In this document: in pieces, positions 34,552-45,216 of the stretch
Layout of the letters: each line of letters opens with the position of its first letter
How positions within the stretch are numbered: position 1 is the first letter of the stretch
Translations under genes and position numbers: made by a program
The notes under the pieces: model-generated
Databases searched by the model: none
What the model was told of the DNA's origin: nothing
What the model saw: the letters and a program-made list of their open reading frames with translations, nothing else
Origin: Saprospiraceae bacterium
GTDB taxonomy: Bacteria; Bacteroidota; Bacteroidia; Chitinophagales; Saprospiraceae
Assembly: GCA_024103195.1 (NCBI GenBank)
Contig: JAGFIW010000234.1
Span: forward strand, 1-64,000
Length of the DNA: 64,000 nucleotides
Direction of reading: 5' to 3'

Positions 34552-35628
34552 ATGCTGATTGACCAGATATCCCGCCTGGCCGCCGAAAAAGGCGCACCGT
34601 GCATCACCATTTCCCTCAATACACACCGCACCCACCCCGACAATCTACAGGACGCCATCACCTTGAAAAACCTGGTCAAGGAAGCCGAAAGCCGGGTGTT
34701 GGCCAGCTATGACAAGCGAGCGGTCCAGCCCTTGCTCCAAAGGCTTCAATCCGTTCCCGACAAAGTGGATGCCAATCGCAATCTGGATAGTCTTCACCTC
34801 TTTTTGTCCAACGACACCGAAGAGGTAGTGCGATCGCCATTCCGAACCACAGACGCCAGGATCCAGATTCATGAACACTTTGCCGTCAGACCCCTTATCA
34901 AAGCTTACACCCGTACCCAGAGCTACCTGATCATGGTGTTGGGACAGGCCGGTGTGCAACTTTACGAGGCCGAGAATGATGCCATCCAGACCGAGATCCG
35001 CAACGGGGATTTCCCCTTTGGGGAGAATACCAATGTGATCACCGACCGCGAGAAAAGGAGCGATGCCAAGAAGCTCGACGAGATGGTTAGGGAGTATTTC
35101 AACGTCGTAGACAAAGCCCTTGTCAAAGTGGTCAACGAGACAGGACTTCCCTGTGTCGTGGTATCCACCCAGGACAACTGGGATCGCCTGCAACAGGTAG
35201 CCGACCGGCCTGCCGTTTACCAGGGCCATGTCGCCATTGATTACAACCACATGGCCCCGCACCAGATCGCCGAAGACACCTATTCCTTCATGCGCCTGCA
35301 AATGAGTCAGCAAAGAGCACGGCTCATTGAAGAAGTCCGGTACGCTGTAGGCCAGAGTAAGGTGATCACAGATCTGAACGAGATTTATCGGGCTGCTTTG
35401 GAAGGCAGGGGTGATCTGTTGCTGGTGCACGAGGATTATGCCCAACCTGTCCTCATGCAGGGAGAGACGGAGTTCACCCCGGTGGACGATCCCCAGCAGA
35501 ACGGCGTGGTGGACGATATCGTCAGCGACATCGCCTGGAATGTGTTGCTCCGCAAGGGGAGGGTGGTCTTTACACGGCAGGAAGGGTTGCAGGATTTCGG
35601 ACGCATTGCCCTGAAGGTGCGTTATTGA
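34552..35628 (+). CDS. Bacterial aeRF1/Pelota-like protein (baeRF family, Balon-type ribosome hibernation factor candidate)
   Basis: 358 residues. The layout fits bacterial archaeo-eukaryotic release-factor homologues: an N-terminal domain (CITISLNTHRTHPDNLQDAI), the central segment LDSLHLFLSNDTEEVVRSPF followed by HEHFAVRPLIKAYTRTQ, and a C-terminal eRF1 domain 3-like part (GRGDLLLVHEDYAQPVL, then VDDIVSDIAWNVLLRKGRVV). No GGQ peptide-release motif is visible. The studied relative Balon from Psychrobacter binds the ribosomal A site during dormancy. That this protein does the same is inference from family resemblance. No linked ribosome genes are present. It has its own TAGTTTTG promoter. Confidence 0.65.
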   Translation: MLIDQISRLAAEKGAPCITISLNTHRTHPDNLQDAITLKNLVKEAESRVLASYDKRAVQPLLQRLQSVPDKVDANRNLDSLHLFLSNDTEEVVRSPFRTTDARIQIHEHFAVRPLIKAYTRTQSYLIMVLGQAGVQLYEAENDAIQTEIRNGDFPFGENTNVITDREKRSDAKKLDEMVREYFNVVDKALVKVVNETGLPCVVVSTQDNWDRLQQVADRPAVYQGHVAIDYNHMAPHQIAEDTYSFMRLQMSQQRARLIEEVRYAVGQSKVITDLNEIYRAALEGRGDLLLVHEDYAQPVLMQGETEFTPVDDPQQNGVVDDIVSDIAWNVLLRKGRVVFTRQEGLQDFGRIALKVRY

Positions 35629-35797
35629 TCCCGCACAACATTCCATGCCTTTTGCTTTCCCGGGGCAGGATAGTTGTATTCGGGCAGACGGCCATCGGGC
35701 ATGATTGGGTGCATTTGCCTTGTGGAAGGCATAGTCGATGCCGGGGTATAAGCATTGCGTCATTCCCACGGAAAGTCCCGGTAGGGAGGGCATGATC

Positions 35798-35805
35798 TAT
35801 CTTCG
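35798..35805 (+). promoter_or_regulatory. Near-consensus promoter of the DEAD-box helicase gene
   Basis: TATCTTCG, one base off TAnnTTTG, lies 22 bases upstream of the helicase ATG at 35828. The same TATCTTCG stands six bases before the exonuclease III start. Confidence 0.35.
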
Positions 35806-35827
35806 CCCTCATGCCAGTCCTTTGCCG

Positions 35828-37153
35828 ATGACCACTTTTTCCGACATGAACCTGTCGAAGCCTCTGCTCCAGGCGTTGGAGGCTTTGGGTTTGTCCCATC
35901 CAACCCCTATCCAGGGAGAGGTTTTTCCGGTGGCCATGTCTGGCCGGGATGTGGCTGGCATCGCCCGAACGGGCACGGGAAAGACCTTGGCGTATTTGCT
36001 GCCATGCCTCCGCCAATGGACCTTCCAACGCGACGGGAATCCGCAGATATTGATCCTGGTCCCAACCCGAGAGCTCGTCGAACAGGTTGCTGCCGTCGCC
36101 AGATCCCTGACTGCCTTCATGTCCGTTCGCATCGCCGCCATTTATGGTGGGGTCAGTATGGTGCGTCAAGCCGGCGAGATCTCGGATGGGTGTGATGTGG
36201 TCATTGCCACCCCGGGCCGCCTTTTGGATTTTGTCCTCAAAGGGACTCTCAGGCTCAAGGCGATTCGCCGGGTGGTCCTGGACGAAGTGGACGAGATGCT
36301 GGCCCTGGGCCTGCACCACCAGGTAGTCCAGATTCTCGAACTTTTGCCACCAAAACGGCAGCACCTGATGTTTTCTGCCACCCTCGACCCGGATGCCGGT
36401 CAGCTGATCCGCCAATATTTTCGCGACCCGGTCCGGATCTATGGGGAAGAAGGGCCACCGGCCAAAATTGCCATTCATGGGTGGGCGGTACCCAATTTCC
36501 ACACCAAGGCCAATATGTTGCTTTACCTGTTGCGTTCGCGACCGGAAATGAGCAAGGTTCTCGTGTTTGTGTCCACCAGAAAACAGGCAGACCTTCTGGC
36601 CCATTTGATTTCCCCCCATCTTGAAGAGCCACCGGTCGTGCTCCATGCCTCCAAAGCCCAGCAACAAAGGTTTCAAAGCCTGGCCCGTTTCGAGGAGGGA
36701 TCGGCAAGATGGATGATCGCAACGGATATCGCCGCCAGAGGGATCGATTTTCAACGGGTGACCCATGTGGTCAGTCTGCAGTTGCCGGAAGAGCCGGAGT
36801 CCTTTAGCCACAGGATGGGCCGCACCGGCAGGGCCGGCGCGGAAGGCGAGGCCATCGTGCTGGTATCCGATGGGGAATGGGATGCTCTGGCAGCTCTGGA
36901 AGACCTGCTCGGTGAAAAAATTCCTCTGGCGTTGCTCCCCCCTGAAGTGGATATATCCGCACAGCTTTTACCCGAAGAAAAGCCGGTCATTGCGATGAAA
37001 TCACCTCCGGTTCGCGGTGTGGATCCTGCCGGGGGTGGTGCCTTTCATGCCAAAAAGGCCAAAAACACAAAAGTCAACCAACCCAACGCCTGGAAGAATA
37101 AAATGAAGGCCAAATACGGTAAACCCAAAACCAGGGGTCAGAAGAAAAAGTAA
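35828..37153 (+). CDS. DEAD-box-family ATP-dependent RNA helicase (DEVD variant)
   Basis: 441 residues from the ATG at 35828. The motifs in order are the Q motif (HPTPIQGEVFPVA), motif I ARTGTGKT (about 47-54), Ia PTRELV, Ib ATPGRLLDF, motif II DEVD (152-155, in place of DEAD), motif III SAT, motif V ATDIAARGID and motif VI HRMGRTGRAG. A basic Lys-rich tail (KAKNTKVNQPNAWKNKMKAK) probably adds RNA binding. Such helicases unwind short RNA duplexes in ribosome assembly or mRNA turnover. It converges with gldH (seven-base gap). The Ala-to-Val change in motif II is conservative and probably tolerated. Confidence 0.92.
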   Translation: MTTFSDMNLSKPLLQALEALGLSHPTPIQGEVFPVAMSGRDVAGIARTGTGKTLAYLLPCLRQWTFQRDGNPQILILVPTRELVEQVAAVARSLTAFMSVRIAAIYGGVSMVRQAGEISDGCDVVIATPGRLLDFVLKGTLRLKAIRRVVLDEVDEMLALGLHHQVVQILELLPPKRQHLMFSATLDPDAGQLIRQYFRDPVRIYGEEGPPAKIAIHGWAVPNFHTKANMLLYLLRSRPEMSKVLVFVSTRKQADLLAHLISPHLEEPPVVLHASKAQQQRFQSLARFEEGSARWMIATDIAARGIDFQRVTHVVSLQLPEEPESFSHRMGRTGRAGAEGEAIVLVSDGEWDALAALEDLLGEKIPLALLPPEVDISAQLLPEEKPVIAMKSPPVRGVDPAGGGAFHAKKAKNTKVNQPNAWKNKMKAKYGKPKTRGQKKK

Positions 37154-37160
37154 TTAAGGC

Positions 37161-37640
37161 CTAACCGGCCGTCCGCCTGTTACCCGAATCTTCAATGCGC
37201 AGCCGGAAAGCGCGAATGCCCGTGATCGTGTCAATACGCATCCAGGGTTCAAGCTTCAGGGTGTGTAGGCCCGGTGTCCGGAAGTAGGCCTTTTCCTGAA
37301 TGGGAATCGTCAATTGGCAGCGGGAGCGGCCGCAGTCCCCGTGCCACAGGCCGGATGGAGACTGGAGATCGAGACTGACGATCTGTTGCGTGGAAGTGCC
37401 ATCCGGAAACCCCGTGTGAAAACGCACATAACAATTCTGGTATCTGTAATCGCGTTGATGGTCCACGGTGAGCAACAAGCGGTAGATCGCCATCGTGTCG
37501 GGAATGTCAAACGACCAGGTCAGGGTGTCGCCGGCCGCCCATCCGCTGGCCGGAAGGGCCTTCTCCTCATCGACCAGGACAGGGTCTCCACAGGAGGTGA
37601 TGATGACCAACGTCCAAAGCAGGAGAAAGAAACGTTCCAT
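37161..37640 (-). CDS. gldH: Gliding-motility lipoprotein GldH
   Basis: 159 residues. A lipobox (LVIITSCGD, Cys 17) marks an outer-membrane or periplasmic lipoprotein. The body follows the GldH pattern: W-x-x-GDTLTWSFDIPDT, RLLLTVDHQRDYRYQNCYVR, LDLQSPSGLWHGDCGRSRC and FRTPGLHTLKLEPWMRIDTI followed by TGIRAFRLRIE. In Flavobacterium johnsoniae gldH is needed for gliding. Here it stands alone, with no other gld or spr genes nearby. A TACCTTTG box lies immediately upstream. Confidence 0.88.
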   Translation of the reverse strand: MERFFLLLWTLVIITSCGDPVLVDEEKALPASGWAAGDTLTWSFDIPDTMAIYRLLLTVDHQRDYRYQNCYVRFHTGFPDGTSTQQIVSLDLQSPSGLWHGDCGRSRCQLTIPIQEKAYFRTPGLHTLKLEPWMRIDTITGIRAFRLRIEDSGNRRTAG

Positions 37641-37644
37641 GTAG

Positions 37645-37652
37645 CAAAGGTA
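37645..37652 (-). promoter_or_regulatory. TAnnTTTG promoter of gldH
   Basis: The minus strand reads TACCTTTG four bases before the gldH ATG at 37640. It is an exact -7 element, giving a nearly leaderless transcript. Confidence 0.5.
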
Positions 37653-37717
37653 AGCCGGCCTCGCTGACCGGGTGATGATGCCTATCCACCATTCGCTGTA
37701 TAAGGGAGAATGGCGGA

Positions 37718-38554
37718 TCAGGCCTTGTCTTTCCGGGCGTCAGCGGCATGGCCGGATTCCTTTCTCAAATAGGCCAACCAGTAAACGCCGGCGACGAGGA
37801 GGGTGCCTCCCAGCAAATTGCCCGCCGTGACCCAGAGCAGGTTGAGCCATGCGGATTGACCGGAGATGATCCCTGACGGATCCAATGCCATGGCGTACGG
37901 GAGGAAAAACCAGTTGGCCACGGAATGTTCGAATCCCATGGCCACAAACGCACTGATGGGAAGGAGAATGGCCAAAATCTTGTCCGTAACGGTCCTGCCA
38001 CCCATGGCCAGCCAGACTGCCAGGCAGACCAACGCATTGCACAGAATGCCGCGGATCAGCGCGATGAATGCCGGTAAGGCTGTTTTGGTTTCGGCGATGG
38101 CGATGGCTGTTTCCCCAACCTGACCACCCATGAGTGCATCCGTGTCAGCGGCTGCGGCAAGAAGGACCGTACCCAGGCATCCGGCGACATTGCCCACATA
38201 AACAAGGGTCCAGTGACGGACCACATCGAATGTGCTGATGCTGCCAGTTGCCCAGGCCATAGCCATCAGGTTGTTGCCGGTAAAAAGTTCGGCGCCACCA
38301 ACGACAACCAGGATAAGTCCCAGACAAAAACCCAATCCACCGGCAAACCGGACAAGGCCGGATATCTCTTCCTGTCCGGAGATCAACACGGTGTAGAACA
38401 AGGCACCCAGTGAAATATACGCTCCGGCCAGGACGGACAACAAAAGGATGGTCAGGAATGGGGCTTTGACTTTGGCGACCCCGAGACCGGAAACCCGTGC
38501 GGCAATCTCCTCAGGTCGATAGGCGTCGCCGTAAAGAGACGGAGAGGGTTCCAT
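37718..38554 (-). CDS. Formate/nitrite transporter (FNT) family channel
   Basis: 278 residues from the ATG at 38554, with six transmembrane helices. FNT signatures are clear: GGAELFTGNNLM (first discontinuous-helix motif), RGILCNALVCLAVWLAMGGR and LPISAFVAMGFEHSVANWFF (pore-lining His). FNT proteins are pentameric channels for formate, nitrite or hydrosulfide at the inner membrane. The neighbours give no hint of the substrate, so I leave the symbol empty. A 148-base gap without features separates it from dnaJ. Confidence 0.93.
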   Translation of the reverse strand: MEPSPSLYGDAYRPEEIAARVSGLGVAKVKAPFLTILLLSVLAGAYISLGALFYTVLISGQEEISGLVRFAGGLGFCLGLILVVVGGAELFTGNNLMAMAWATGSISTFDVVRHWTLVYVGNVAGCLGTVLLAAAADTDALMGGQVGETAIAIAETKTALPAFIALIRGILCNALVCLAVWLAMGGRTVTDKILAILLPISAFVAMGFEHSVANWFFLPYAMALDPSGIISGQSAWLNLLWVTAGNLLGGTLLVAGVYWLAYLRKESGHAADARKDKA

Positions 38555-38729
38555 GAATGGTATTTGCCACAAATGTACCATGCCATGGCCGGAAAATCCG
38601 GAAGGTGGTCCCTCAACCCGGAGGTAAAGTCGCTGGCGCTGGATAAACCGTATTCATTTCCATCCCTCATACTGCCCGGCAATCGGGTAATCCCGTCCTT
38701 GCCCGGGGAAGGAAGGCCTCCAGGCAGGG

Positions 38730-39887
38730 TCAGGAAAAGTAATCCCGCATCCGCTCGAAAAATGTCCGCTCCCCTTTGCCCGGGGCAGGTTGGAAGTTGG
38801 GTTGGGTCCGGATGCGTTCCATGAGCTGGCGTTCTTCGTCTGTCAGCTTTTTGGGCGTCCATACATTGACATGGACGAGCTGGTCGCCACGACCATGGGC
38901 CTGGACATGCGGAAGACCTTTGTCCTTGAGGCGGAAAATTTTGCCGCTCTGGGTGCCGGCAGGGATCTTGATCTTGACTTTTCCGTCAATGGTGGGCACT
39001 TCTGATGTCGTGCCCAGAGCCGCATCGGCAAAATTGATGTAAAGATCGTAGATGATGTTGTTGCCTTCCCGGTGCAATTCCTCGTGGGCTTCCTCTTCGA
39101 TGGTGATGAGGAGGTCGCCGGGAGGTCCTCCACGCAATCCGGCATTACCCTTGCCTCGCAGACTGAGCTGCATGCCGTCTTCCACACCGGCGGGAATGTT
39201 GATTTCAATGGTTTCCTCGCCAGTGATCCGTCCTTCTCCCTTGCAACTGCCGCAGAAAGCGGAAATTGTTTGACCGGATCCATGGCAGGTGGGGCAAGTG
39301 GTCGTCGTCTGCATGGCCCCGAGAAAGGTCTGTTTGACCTGCCGGACATATCCCGAACCCCGGCAGGTGCCGCATGTAGCCACCGATTGGCGGTCCTTGG
39401 CTCCACTGCCACCGCAAGTGGCGCAGGATACTTGCTTGCGGACCTTGATTTTTTTGCTGACCCCGTTGGCGATTTCCTCCAGGTTGAGGGAGAGCTTGAC
39501 CCGCAGGTTGCTTCCCTTTTGCCCCTGTTGGCGCTGACCACGACCTCCGCCGAAAAAGGACTCGAAAGGACTGCCCCCTTCACCAAAAATATCGCCGAAC
39601 TGGGCAAAGATGTCCTCCATGTTCATGCCACCGCCCTGGAAGCCGCCGCCACCGCCCATTCCTTCCACGCCGGCATGTCCGTAACGGTCATAGCGGGCCC
39701 TTTTGTCAGGATCGTTGAGCACCTCGTAGGCTTCGGCCGCCTCCTTGAATTTCTCCTCCGCTTCCTTGTTGCCGGGATTGCGGTCGGGATGGAATTGCAT
39801 GGCTACCTTGCGGTAGGCCTTTTTGAGGGTGGATTCATCCGCATCGCGGCCTACCCCCAATATTTCATAATAATCGCGTTTGGCCAT
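38730..39887 (-). CDS. dnaJ: Chaperone DnaJ (type I Hsp40)
   Basis: 385 residues with the full type I layout. The J domain has [10 protein letters not shown] (HPD at about 33-35). A Gly/Phe-rich linker follows ([20 protein letters not shown]). Four zinc repeats are [24 protein letters not shown] and CGSCKGEG (about 155-215). The C-terminal substrate-binding domains end the protein. It stimulates DnaK and delivers unfolded clients. The start lies 10 bases after the grpE stop, so grpE-dnaJ form one operon. dnaK is not in the window. Confidence 0.97.
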   Translation of the reverse strand: MAKRDYYEILGVGRDADESTLKKAYRKVAMQFHPDRNPGNKEAEEKFKEAAEAYEVLNDPDKRARYDRYGHAGVEGMGGGGGFQGGGMNMEDIFAQFGDIFGEGGSPFESFFGGGRGQRQQGQKGSNLRVKLSLNLEEIANGVSKKIKVRKQVSCATCGGSGAKDRQSVATCGTCRGSGYVRQVKQTFLGAMQTTTTCPTCHGSGQTISAFCGSCKGEGRITGEETIEINIPAGVEDGMQLSLRGKGNAGLRGGPPGDLLITIEEEAHEELHREGNNIIYDLYINFADAALGTTSEVPTIDGKVKIKIPAGTQSGKIFRLKDKGLPHVQAHGRGDQLVHVNVWTPKKLTDEERQLMERIRTQPNFQPAPGKGERTFFERMRDYFS

Positions 39888-39897
39888 TCGGTTTCGG

Positions 39898-40449
39898 TTA
39901 GGCGCCCACTACGACTTTGGCGTAGCGGATGATCTTGTCATGCAGACGGTATCCTTTTTCAACAGTGTCCAACACCTTGCCTTTCAGGTCGGGGGCCGGG
40001 GCCGGGATCTCGGTGATGGCCTCATGCAATTCGGGATCAAAGGGCTGCCCGTTGGCATCCATTTCCTCCAATCCCTTTTGCCGCAACAGCGCATGCAGTT
40101 TCTGGTAAACCAGCAGTAAGCCTTCGATCACAGGATCTTCCGTCTTTTGCTGGTCCTCAGCGATTTTCCGGGCTCTGTCAAAATCGTCCAGCACAGGCAG
40201 CAAAGATGACAGGATGTCCTGAGAGGCAGACCTCATCAGGTCAAGGCGTTCGCGAACCGTCCGCTTCTTGTAGTTGTCGAATTCGGCGAATAGCCTGAGA
40301 TACTTGTCCTTCAACTCCTGGACCTCATCGGCGGAGGCGGCGCTGTCGGCCGGTTGTTCATCGGTGTTTTCAAAGACGTCGGTCGCCGTGCCTTCCGATT
40401 CGGGAGCTCCGGGATCGGTCAGTGGGTCCTTCTTTTCGTTCTCTTCCAT
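39898..40449 (-). CDS. grpE: Nucleotide exchange factor GrpE
   Basis: 183 residues. The ATG at 40449 ([14 protein letters not shown]) is preferred; the longer reading to 40836 adds unrelated sequence. After an acidic disordered N-terminus comes the long coiled coil ([20 protein letters not shown]), with the family signature FDNYKKR. The C-terminal beta domain has [20 protein letters not shown]. GrpE releases ADP from DnaK. It is the first gene of the grpE-dnaJ pair and is preceded by the TlpA-like gene on the same strand (71-base gap). No CIRCE element was seen. Confidence 0.95.
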   Translation of the reverse strand: MEENEKKDPLTDPGAPESEGTATDVFENTDEQPADSAASADEVQELKDKYLRLFAEFDNYKKRTVRERLDLMRSASQDILSSLLPVLDDFDRARKIAEDQQKTEDPVIEGLLLVYQKLHALLRQKGLEEMDANGQPFDPELHEAITEIPAPAPDLKGKVLDTVEKGYRLHDKIIRYAKVVVGA

Positions 40450-40520
40450 GACAGGTAGGGCATGTTGGCGGATACTGGAGGGCACAAAACCTTTGCCACC
40501 CGGGTCAGGCCGCCATTTTG

Positions 40521-41036
40521 TCAGTTTTCGGACAGGCGTCGTTCCAGCATCCGGTTGATGTCTTCCACCGGAAGATTCACCCCGATAATGATTCCGTCCG
40601 GGTCGATGAGATAGGTGGTGGGGATTTCCCGCACCCCAAAGCGGCGGGTCATCTCCCCGCTGAAATGCTGAAAATCGGCAAAATGCCAGCTCCAGTCGAG
40701 ACCATCTGCCAGGCGCGCCTTCATCCAGGCTGTCGAGTCCTTCTCCACACCCACAGACAATATCGCCAATCCCCGGTCCTGCCATTCGCGATACAATGCG
40801 GCCAGTCGGGGATTTTCCTTTCGGCATGGACCACACCAGCTTCCCCAGAAGTGCAGCAGGGTGTATTGCCCCTCAAGATCCCCCCGGGACAAGGAGGAGC
40901 CATCCGCCAGCCGAATCGAAAAGTCGGGTATCCGCTCTCCCTGGATGAATCGCGGCTTCTGCCAGAAATGGCGGGCGGCCAGGAACAAAACCACCGCAGT
41001 GACCAGGAGGAGCAGATTTCGTTGATGACGGGACAT
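40521..41036 (-). CDS. TlpA-like membrane-anchored thioredoxin
   Basis: 171 residues from the ATG at 41036. A signal anchor (NLLLLVTAVVLFLAARHFW) is followed by an AhpC/TSA-Redoxin fold: PDFSIRLADGSSLSRGDLEG, the active site HFWGSWCGPCRKENPRLAAL (C-x-x-C) and the cis-Pro loop GVREIPTTYLIDPDG. It probably reduces protein disulfides in the periplasm, for example in cytochrome c maturation. The reductase that feeds it is not in the window. It is divergent from atpD. Confidence 0.9.
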   Translation of the reverse strand: MSRHQRNLLLLVTAVVLFLAARHFWQKPRFIQGERIPDFSIRLADGSSLSRGDLEGQYTLLHFWGSWCGPCRKENPRLAALYREWQDRGLAILSVGVEKDSTAWMKARLADGLDWSWHFADFQHFSGEMTRRFGVREIPTTYLIDPDGIIIGVNLPVEDINRMLERRLSEN

Positions 41037-41038
41037 GA

Positions 41039-42708
<1,670 letters not shown>

Positions 42709-42709
<1 letters not shown>

Positions 42710-42960
42710 TGATGAATATCCAGGTCCTGACCCCCAAGGGAAAAGTGTTTGAAGGTACGGCTACGGCCGTACAGGTACCCGGCAGTGCCGGCCTCTTCGA
42801 GGTGTTGGAAAACCACGCCCCCATTGTCTCCAGCCTGGAAGCGGGCAAAGTCCGCATTACCCTCAGTGATGGCACCCGCAAGGAAATGGCCATTCAGGGG
42901 GGATTTGTCGAGGTGTTGCGCAATGAAGTAGCCCTGCTCGTCACCTTGGCCGAGGCCTGA
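42709..42960 (+). CDS. atpC: F1Fo ATP synthase epsilon subunit, short form
   Basis: 83 residues. It contains only the N-terminal beta-sandwich (MNIQVLTPKGKVFEGTATAV, LFEVLENHAPIVSSLEAGKV, GGFVEVLRNEVALLVTLAEA). The C-terminal two-helix regulatory domain of E. coli epsilon is absent. That is the usual Bacteroidota form and not a truncation by frameshift. It links the central stalk to the c-ring. The start overlaps the atpD stop; a second ATG at 42712 would serve equally. Confidence 0.93.
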
Positions 42961-42970
42961 TCCGAAGCTT

Positions 42971-42994
42971 GGACCAGGAGGCCGGACCTGGTCC
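42971..42994. terminator. Hairpin between convergent atpC and the paaG-like gene
   Basis: GGACCAGG (42971-42978) and CCTGGTCC (42987-42994) form a perfect eight-base stem with an eight-base loop, 10 bases after the atpC stop. There is no T-run, so it may act as a barrier or an mRNA-end stabiliser more than an intrinsic terminator. Confidence 0.4.
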
Positions 42995-43037
42995 GCTCGA
43001 TACGCCGTTTGCCCTCTTTGACGGCTTTACCCCGGTT

Positions 43038-43814
43038 TTATCGCCCCACAAAGACAGGCTTCCGTTTTTCCAGAAATGCGCGGACGCCCTCCTCGTAGTC
43101 ATGGGTTCTTCCGGCCATGGTCTGCAGCCGGTCTTCCATTTCGAGCTGGCTGTCCAGATCGTGATAGAGGGCCCGGTTGAGCGCCTGCTTGGTATAGGCC
43201 AGTCCACGGGTGGGCATGGTGGCCAATTGACGGGCCAGTTGGGCAACGCTTTCCTTGAATTGATCATCCGGAAAGACCTGGTAGATCATCCCCAGACGTT
43301 CGGCTTCACCGGCGCTGACTTTCTCGCCGGTCATCATCAGAGCGGATGCCTTCTGGAATCCGATCAGTCGGGGCAGGAAAAAGGTACCGCCACTGTCGGG
43401 GATCAGCCCGATCTTGCTGAAGGCCTGAATGAAGGAAGCCGATGAGGCGGCCACCACGATATCGCAAGCCAGGGCGATATTGGCACCGGCACCGGCAGCC
43501 ACGCCATTGACGGCGGCCACCACCGGTTTTTCCAACGCCCTGATTCGGCGGACAATGGGATTGTAGTGCTCCTGCAGGATGGTGGGCAAAGAAGGGCCGT
43601 CAGGCTCCGTCACCTCTTGCAGGTCCTGCCCGGCACTAAACGCCTTGCCTTCACCGGTCAGCACCACACAGCGCACTTCGGGATTTTCATTGCAGGCATC
43701 GAGTTCCCGCTGCAGCTCCAGGGCCATACTGCGGTTGAAACTGTTGAACACCGAAGGCCGGTTGAGGGTGAGATACGCGACACGGTCCTCCAGGTGGAAC
43801 ATGAGAGTGGACAT
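43038..43814 (-). CDS. paaG: Enoyl-CoA hydratase/isomerase family protein, PaaG-like
   Basis: 258 residues of the crotonase fold; the ATG at 43814 is preferred over a TTG two codons upstream. Key parts are CVVLTGEGKAFSAGQDLQEV (oxyanion hole) and VAAVNGVAAGAGANIALACD. The Asp-bearing segment FSKIGLIPDSGGTFFLPRLI has the SG-T and Asp pattern of PaaG (2-(1,2-epoxy-1,2-dihydrophenyl)acetyl-CoA isomerase). The FSAGQDL motif is also typical of PaaG. It lies 135 bases after paaD in the same direction, which supports the assignment to phenylacetate breakdown: isomerising the ring epoxide to the oxepin. A generic enoyl-CoA hydratase remains possible. Confidence 0.85.
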   Translation of the reverse strand: MSTLMFHLEDRVAYLTLNRPSVFNSFNRSMALELQRELDACNENPEVRCVVLTGEGKAFSAGQDLQEVTEPDGPSLPTILQEHYNPIVRRIRALEKPVVAAVNGVAAGAGANIALACDIVVAASSASFIQAFSKIGLIPDSGGTFFLPRLIGFQKASALMMTGEKVSAGEAERLGMIYQVFPDDQFKESVAQLARQLATMPTRGLAYTKQALNRALYHDLDSQLEMEDRLQTMAGRTHDYEEGVRAFLEKRKPVFVGR

Positions 43815-43949
43815 GGCCAAAGTTTTAGCCTCCCAAGATACAACCGGCGAGCGGTCCCCGGGGACTAAAACCCAGTGTTCTGGCCGGGAGAAGGGGCAAG
43901 GAACGGAGAAAACGCGCCGGAATCCTTAAAGGGATGGCACCCTGCGGGG

Positions 43950-44417
43950 TCAATGACATTTGAAATAATCAAAAGGCTCCTTGCAGTCCTGGCATTGCCA
44001 CAGGGCTTTGCAGGCCGTCGATCCGAAGGCGGACAATTCCCGGGTGTTTCTGCTGTGGCAACGGGGACAAGGGGGATGTTGATCCCGGGGCTGAGGAGGT
44101 GCGATACCGAAGCGCTCGAGCTTTTCCCGTCCGGCCGGTGTCATCCAGTCTGTTGTCCAGGCAGGATGCAGGATCGTGCGGATGACGGGATCCGGGATGC
44201 CGGCCTCGACAAGTACCGCGCGGATTTCCGTTTCGATGAGGCGCATGGCCGGACATCCGCTGTAGGTGGGTGTGATGGTGACGATGACGGAGCTGTCATT
44301 TTCCACGCTGACATCGCGGATGATACCGAGATCGAGCACCGTCAAAACCGGGATTTCGGGGTCGCAGACCCTGGAGAGGATCTGCAGGATTTCATCGCGG
44401 GAACGGGTGGCCGTCAT
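43950..44417 (-). CDS. paaD: 1,2-Phenylacetyl-CoA epoxidase, subunit PaaD
   Basis: 155 residues from the ATG at 44417. The N-terminal MIP18/DUF59 domain has VCDPEIPVLTVLDLGIIRDV and ITPTYSGCPAM. The C-terminus has a Cys4 zinc or iron-sulfur-like site, CPRCHSRN ... ACKALWQCQDCKEPFDYFKC. PaaD is thought to help mature the epoxidase metal centre. It sits 14 bases downstream of paaC. Order and length match the standard paaABCD cluster. Confidence 0.95.
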   Translation of the reverse strand: MTATRSRDEILQILSRVCDPEIPVLTVLDLGIIRDVSVENDSSVIVTITPTYSGCPAMRLIETEIRAVLVEAGIPDPVIRTILHPAWTTDWMTPAGREKLERFGIAPPQPRDQHPPCPRCHSRNTRELSAFGSTACKALWQCQDCKEPFDYFKCH

Positions 44418-44431
44418 GGGGAATGGGTCGT

Positions 44432-45193
44432 TTACCAGACCTGGCCGGGATACGCGCGCTGCATGTATTGCAGTTCGGCCAGCAAATGTCCGAGGTGTTC
44501 GGTGTGAATCCCGTTTTTGCCACCCTGCTGGATGACCGGGGTTTGGGGAATCGGCAGTCCGGCTTCGGAAAGGGTGGCATGGATGGCGTGTTGCCATTCG
44601 GGTCTGAGGACATCCGGGTCGGGGATGATTTCCGACCGGATCAACGTCTGCTCCCAATCCGAGGGGAGGAGCAGCTCTTCGCGGTATATCCACAGGTCAT
44701 CCAACGCTTGTGTCATGCGCCGGTGACTCTCCTCCGTTCCGTCTCCCAGGCGGATCACCCATTCACGGCTCCACCGATAGTGGTAGGATACTTCCTTGAC
44801 GGCTTTGGCCGCGATCTCCCCGAGTCCGGATTCGGGACTGTCACACAAGCGGTGCAGGAATGGCAAATGCCAGGCGTCAAACAGAAACTGGCGCAAGACC
44901 GTGTGGGCAAAATCCCCGTTGGGCTGCTCGACCAACAAGACGTTGGAATAGGCCCGTTCGGGTCGGAGGTATGCGATATCGTCCTCCGTCAGGTCGGAGG
45001 GGTGCATCTCCGCCGCCAACTGGTAGTACAACCGGGCCTGGCCGATGAGGTCGAGGGCAATATTTGTCATGGTGATGTCCTGTTCCAACACCGGGCCGTG
45101 ACCGCACCATTCACTGAGCCGGTGACCCAAAATGAGGCCATTGTCACCCATGTGGCGGGCAAAAAGGAACAGGGGGGAATCGGGTGCGGACAT
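44432..45193 (-). CDS. paaC: 1,2-Phenylacetyl-CoA epoxidase, structural subunit PaaC
   Basis: 253 residues from the ATG at 45193; a GTG at 45220 that overlaps the paaB stop is an alternative giving 262. The ferritin-like fold is recognised from LFLFARHMGDNGLILGHRLS, DLIGQARLYYQLAAE, FLHRLCDSPESGLGEIAAKA and VKEVSYHYRWSREWVIRLGD. PaaC is the non-catalytic partner that forms the A2C2 core with PaaA. It lies between paaB and paaD. Confidence 0.94.
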   Translation of the reverse strand: MSAPDSPLFLFARHMGDNGLILGHRLSEWCGHGPVLEQDITMTNIALDLIGQARLYYQLAAEMHPSDLTEDDIAYLRPERAYSNVLLVEQPNGDFAHTVLRQFLFDAWHLPFLHRLCDSPESGLGEIAAKAVKEVSYHYRWSREWVIRLGDGTEESHRRMTQALDDLWIYREELLLPSDWEQTLIRSEIIPDPDVLRPEWQHAIHATLSEAGLPIPQTPVIQQGGKNGIHTEHLGHLLAELQYMQRAYPGQVW

Positions 45194-45216
45194 CTCGGAG
45201 GATTTGAAGGGCGGTA

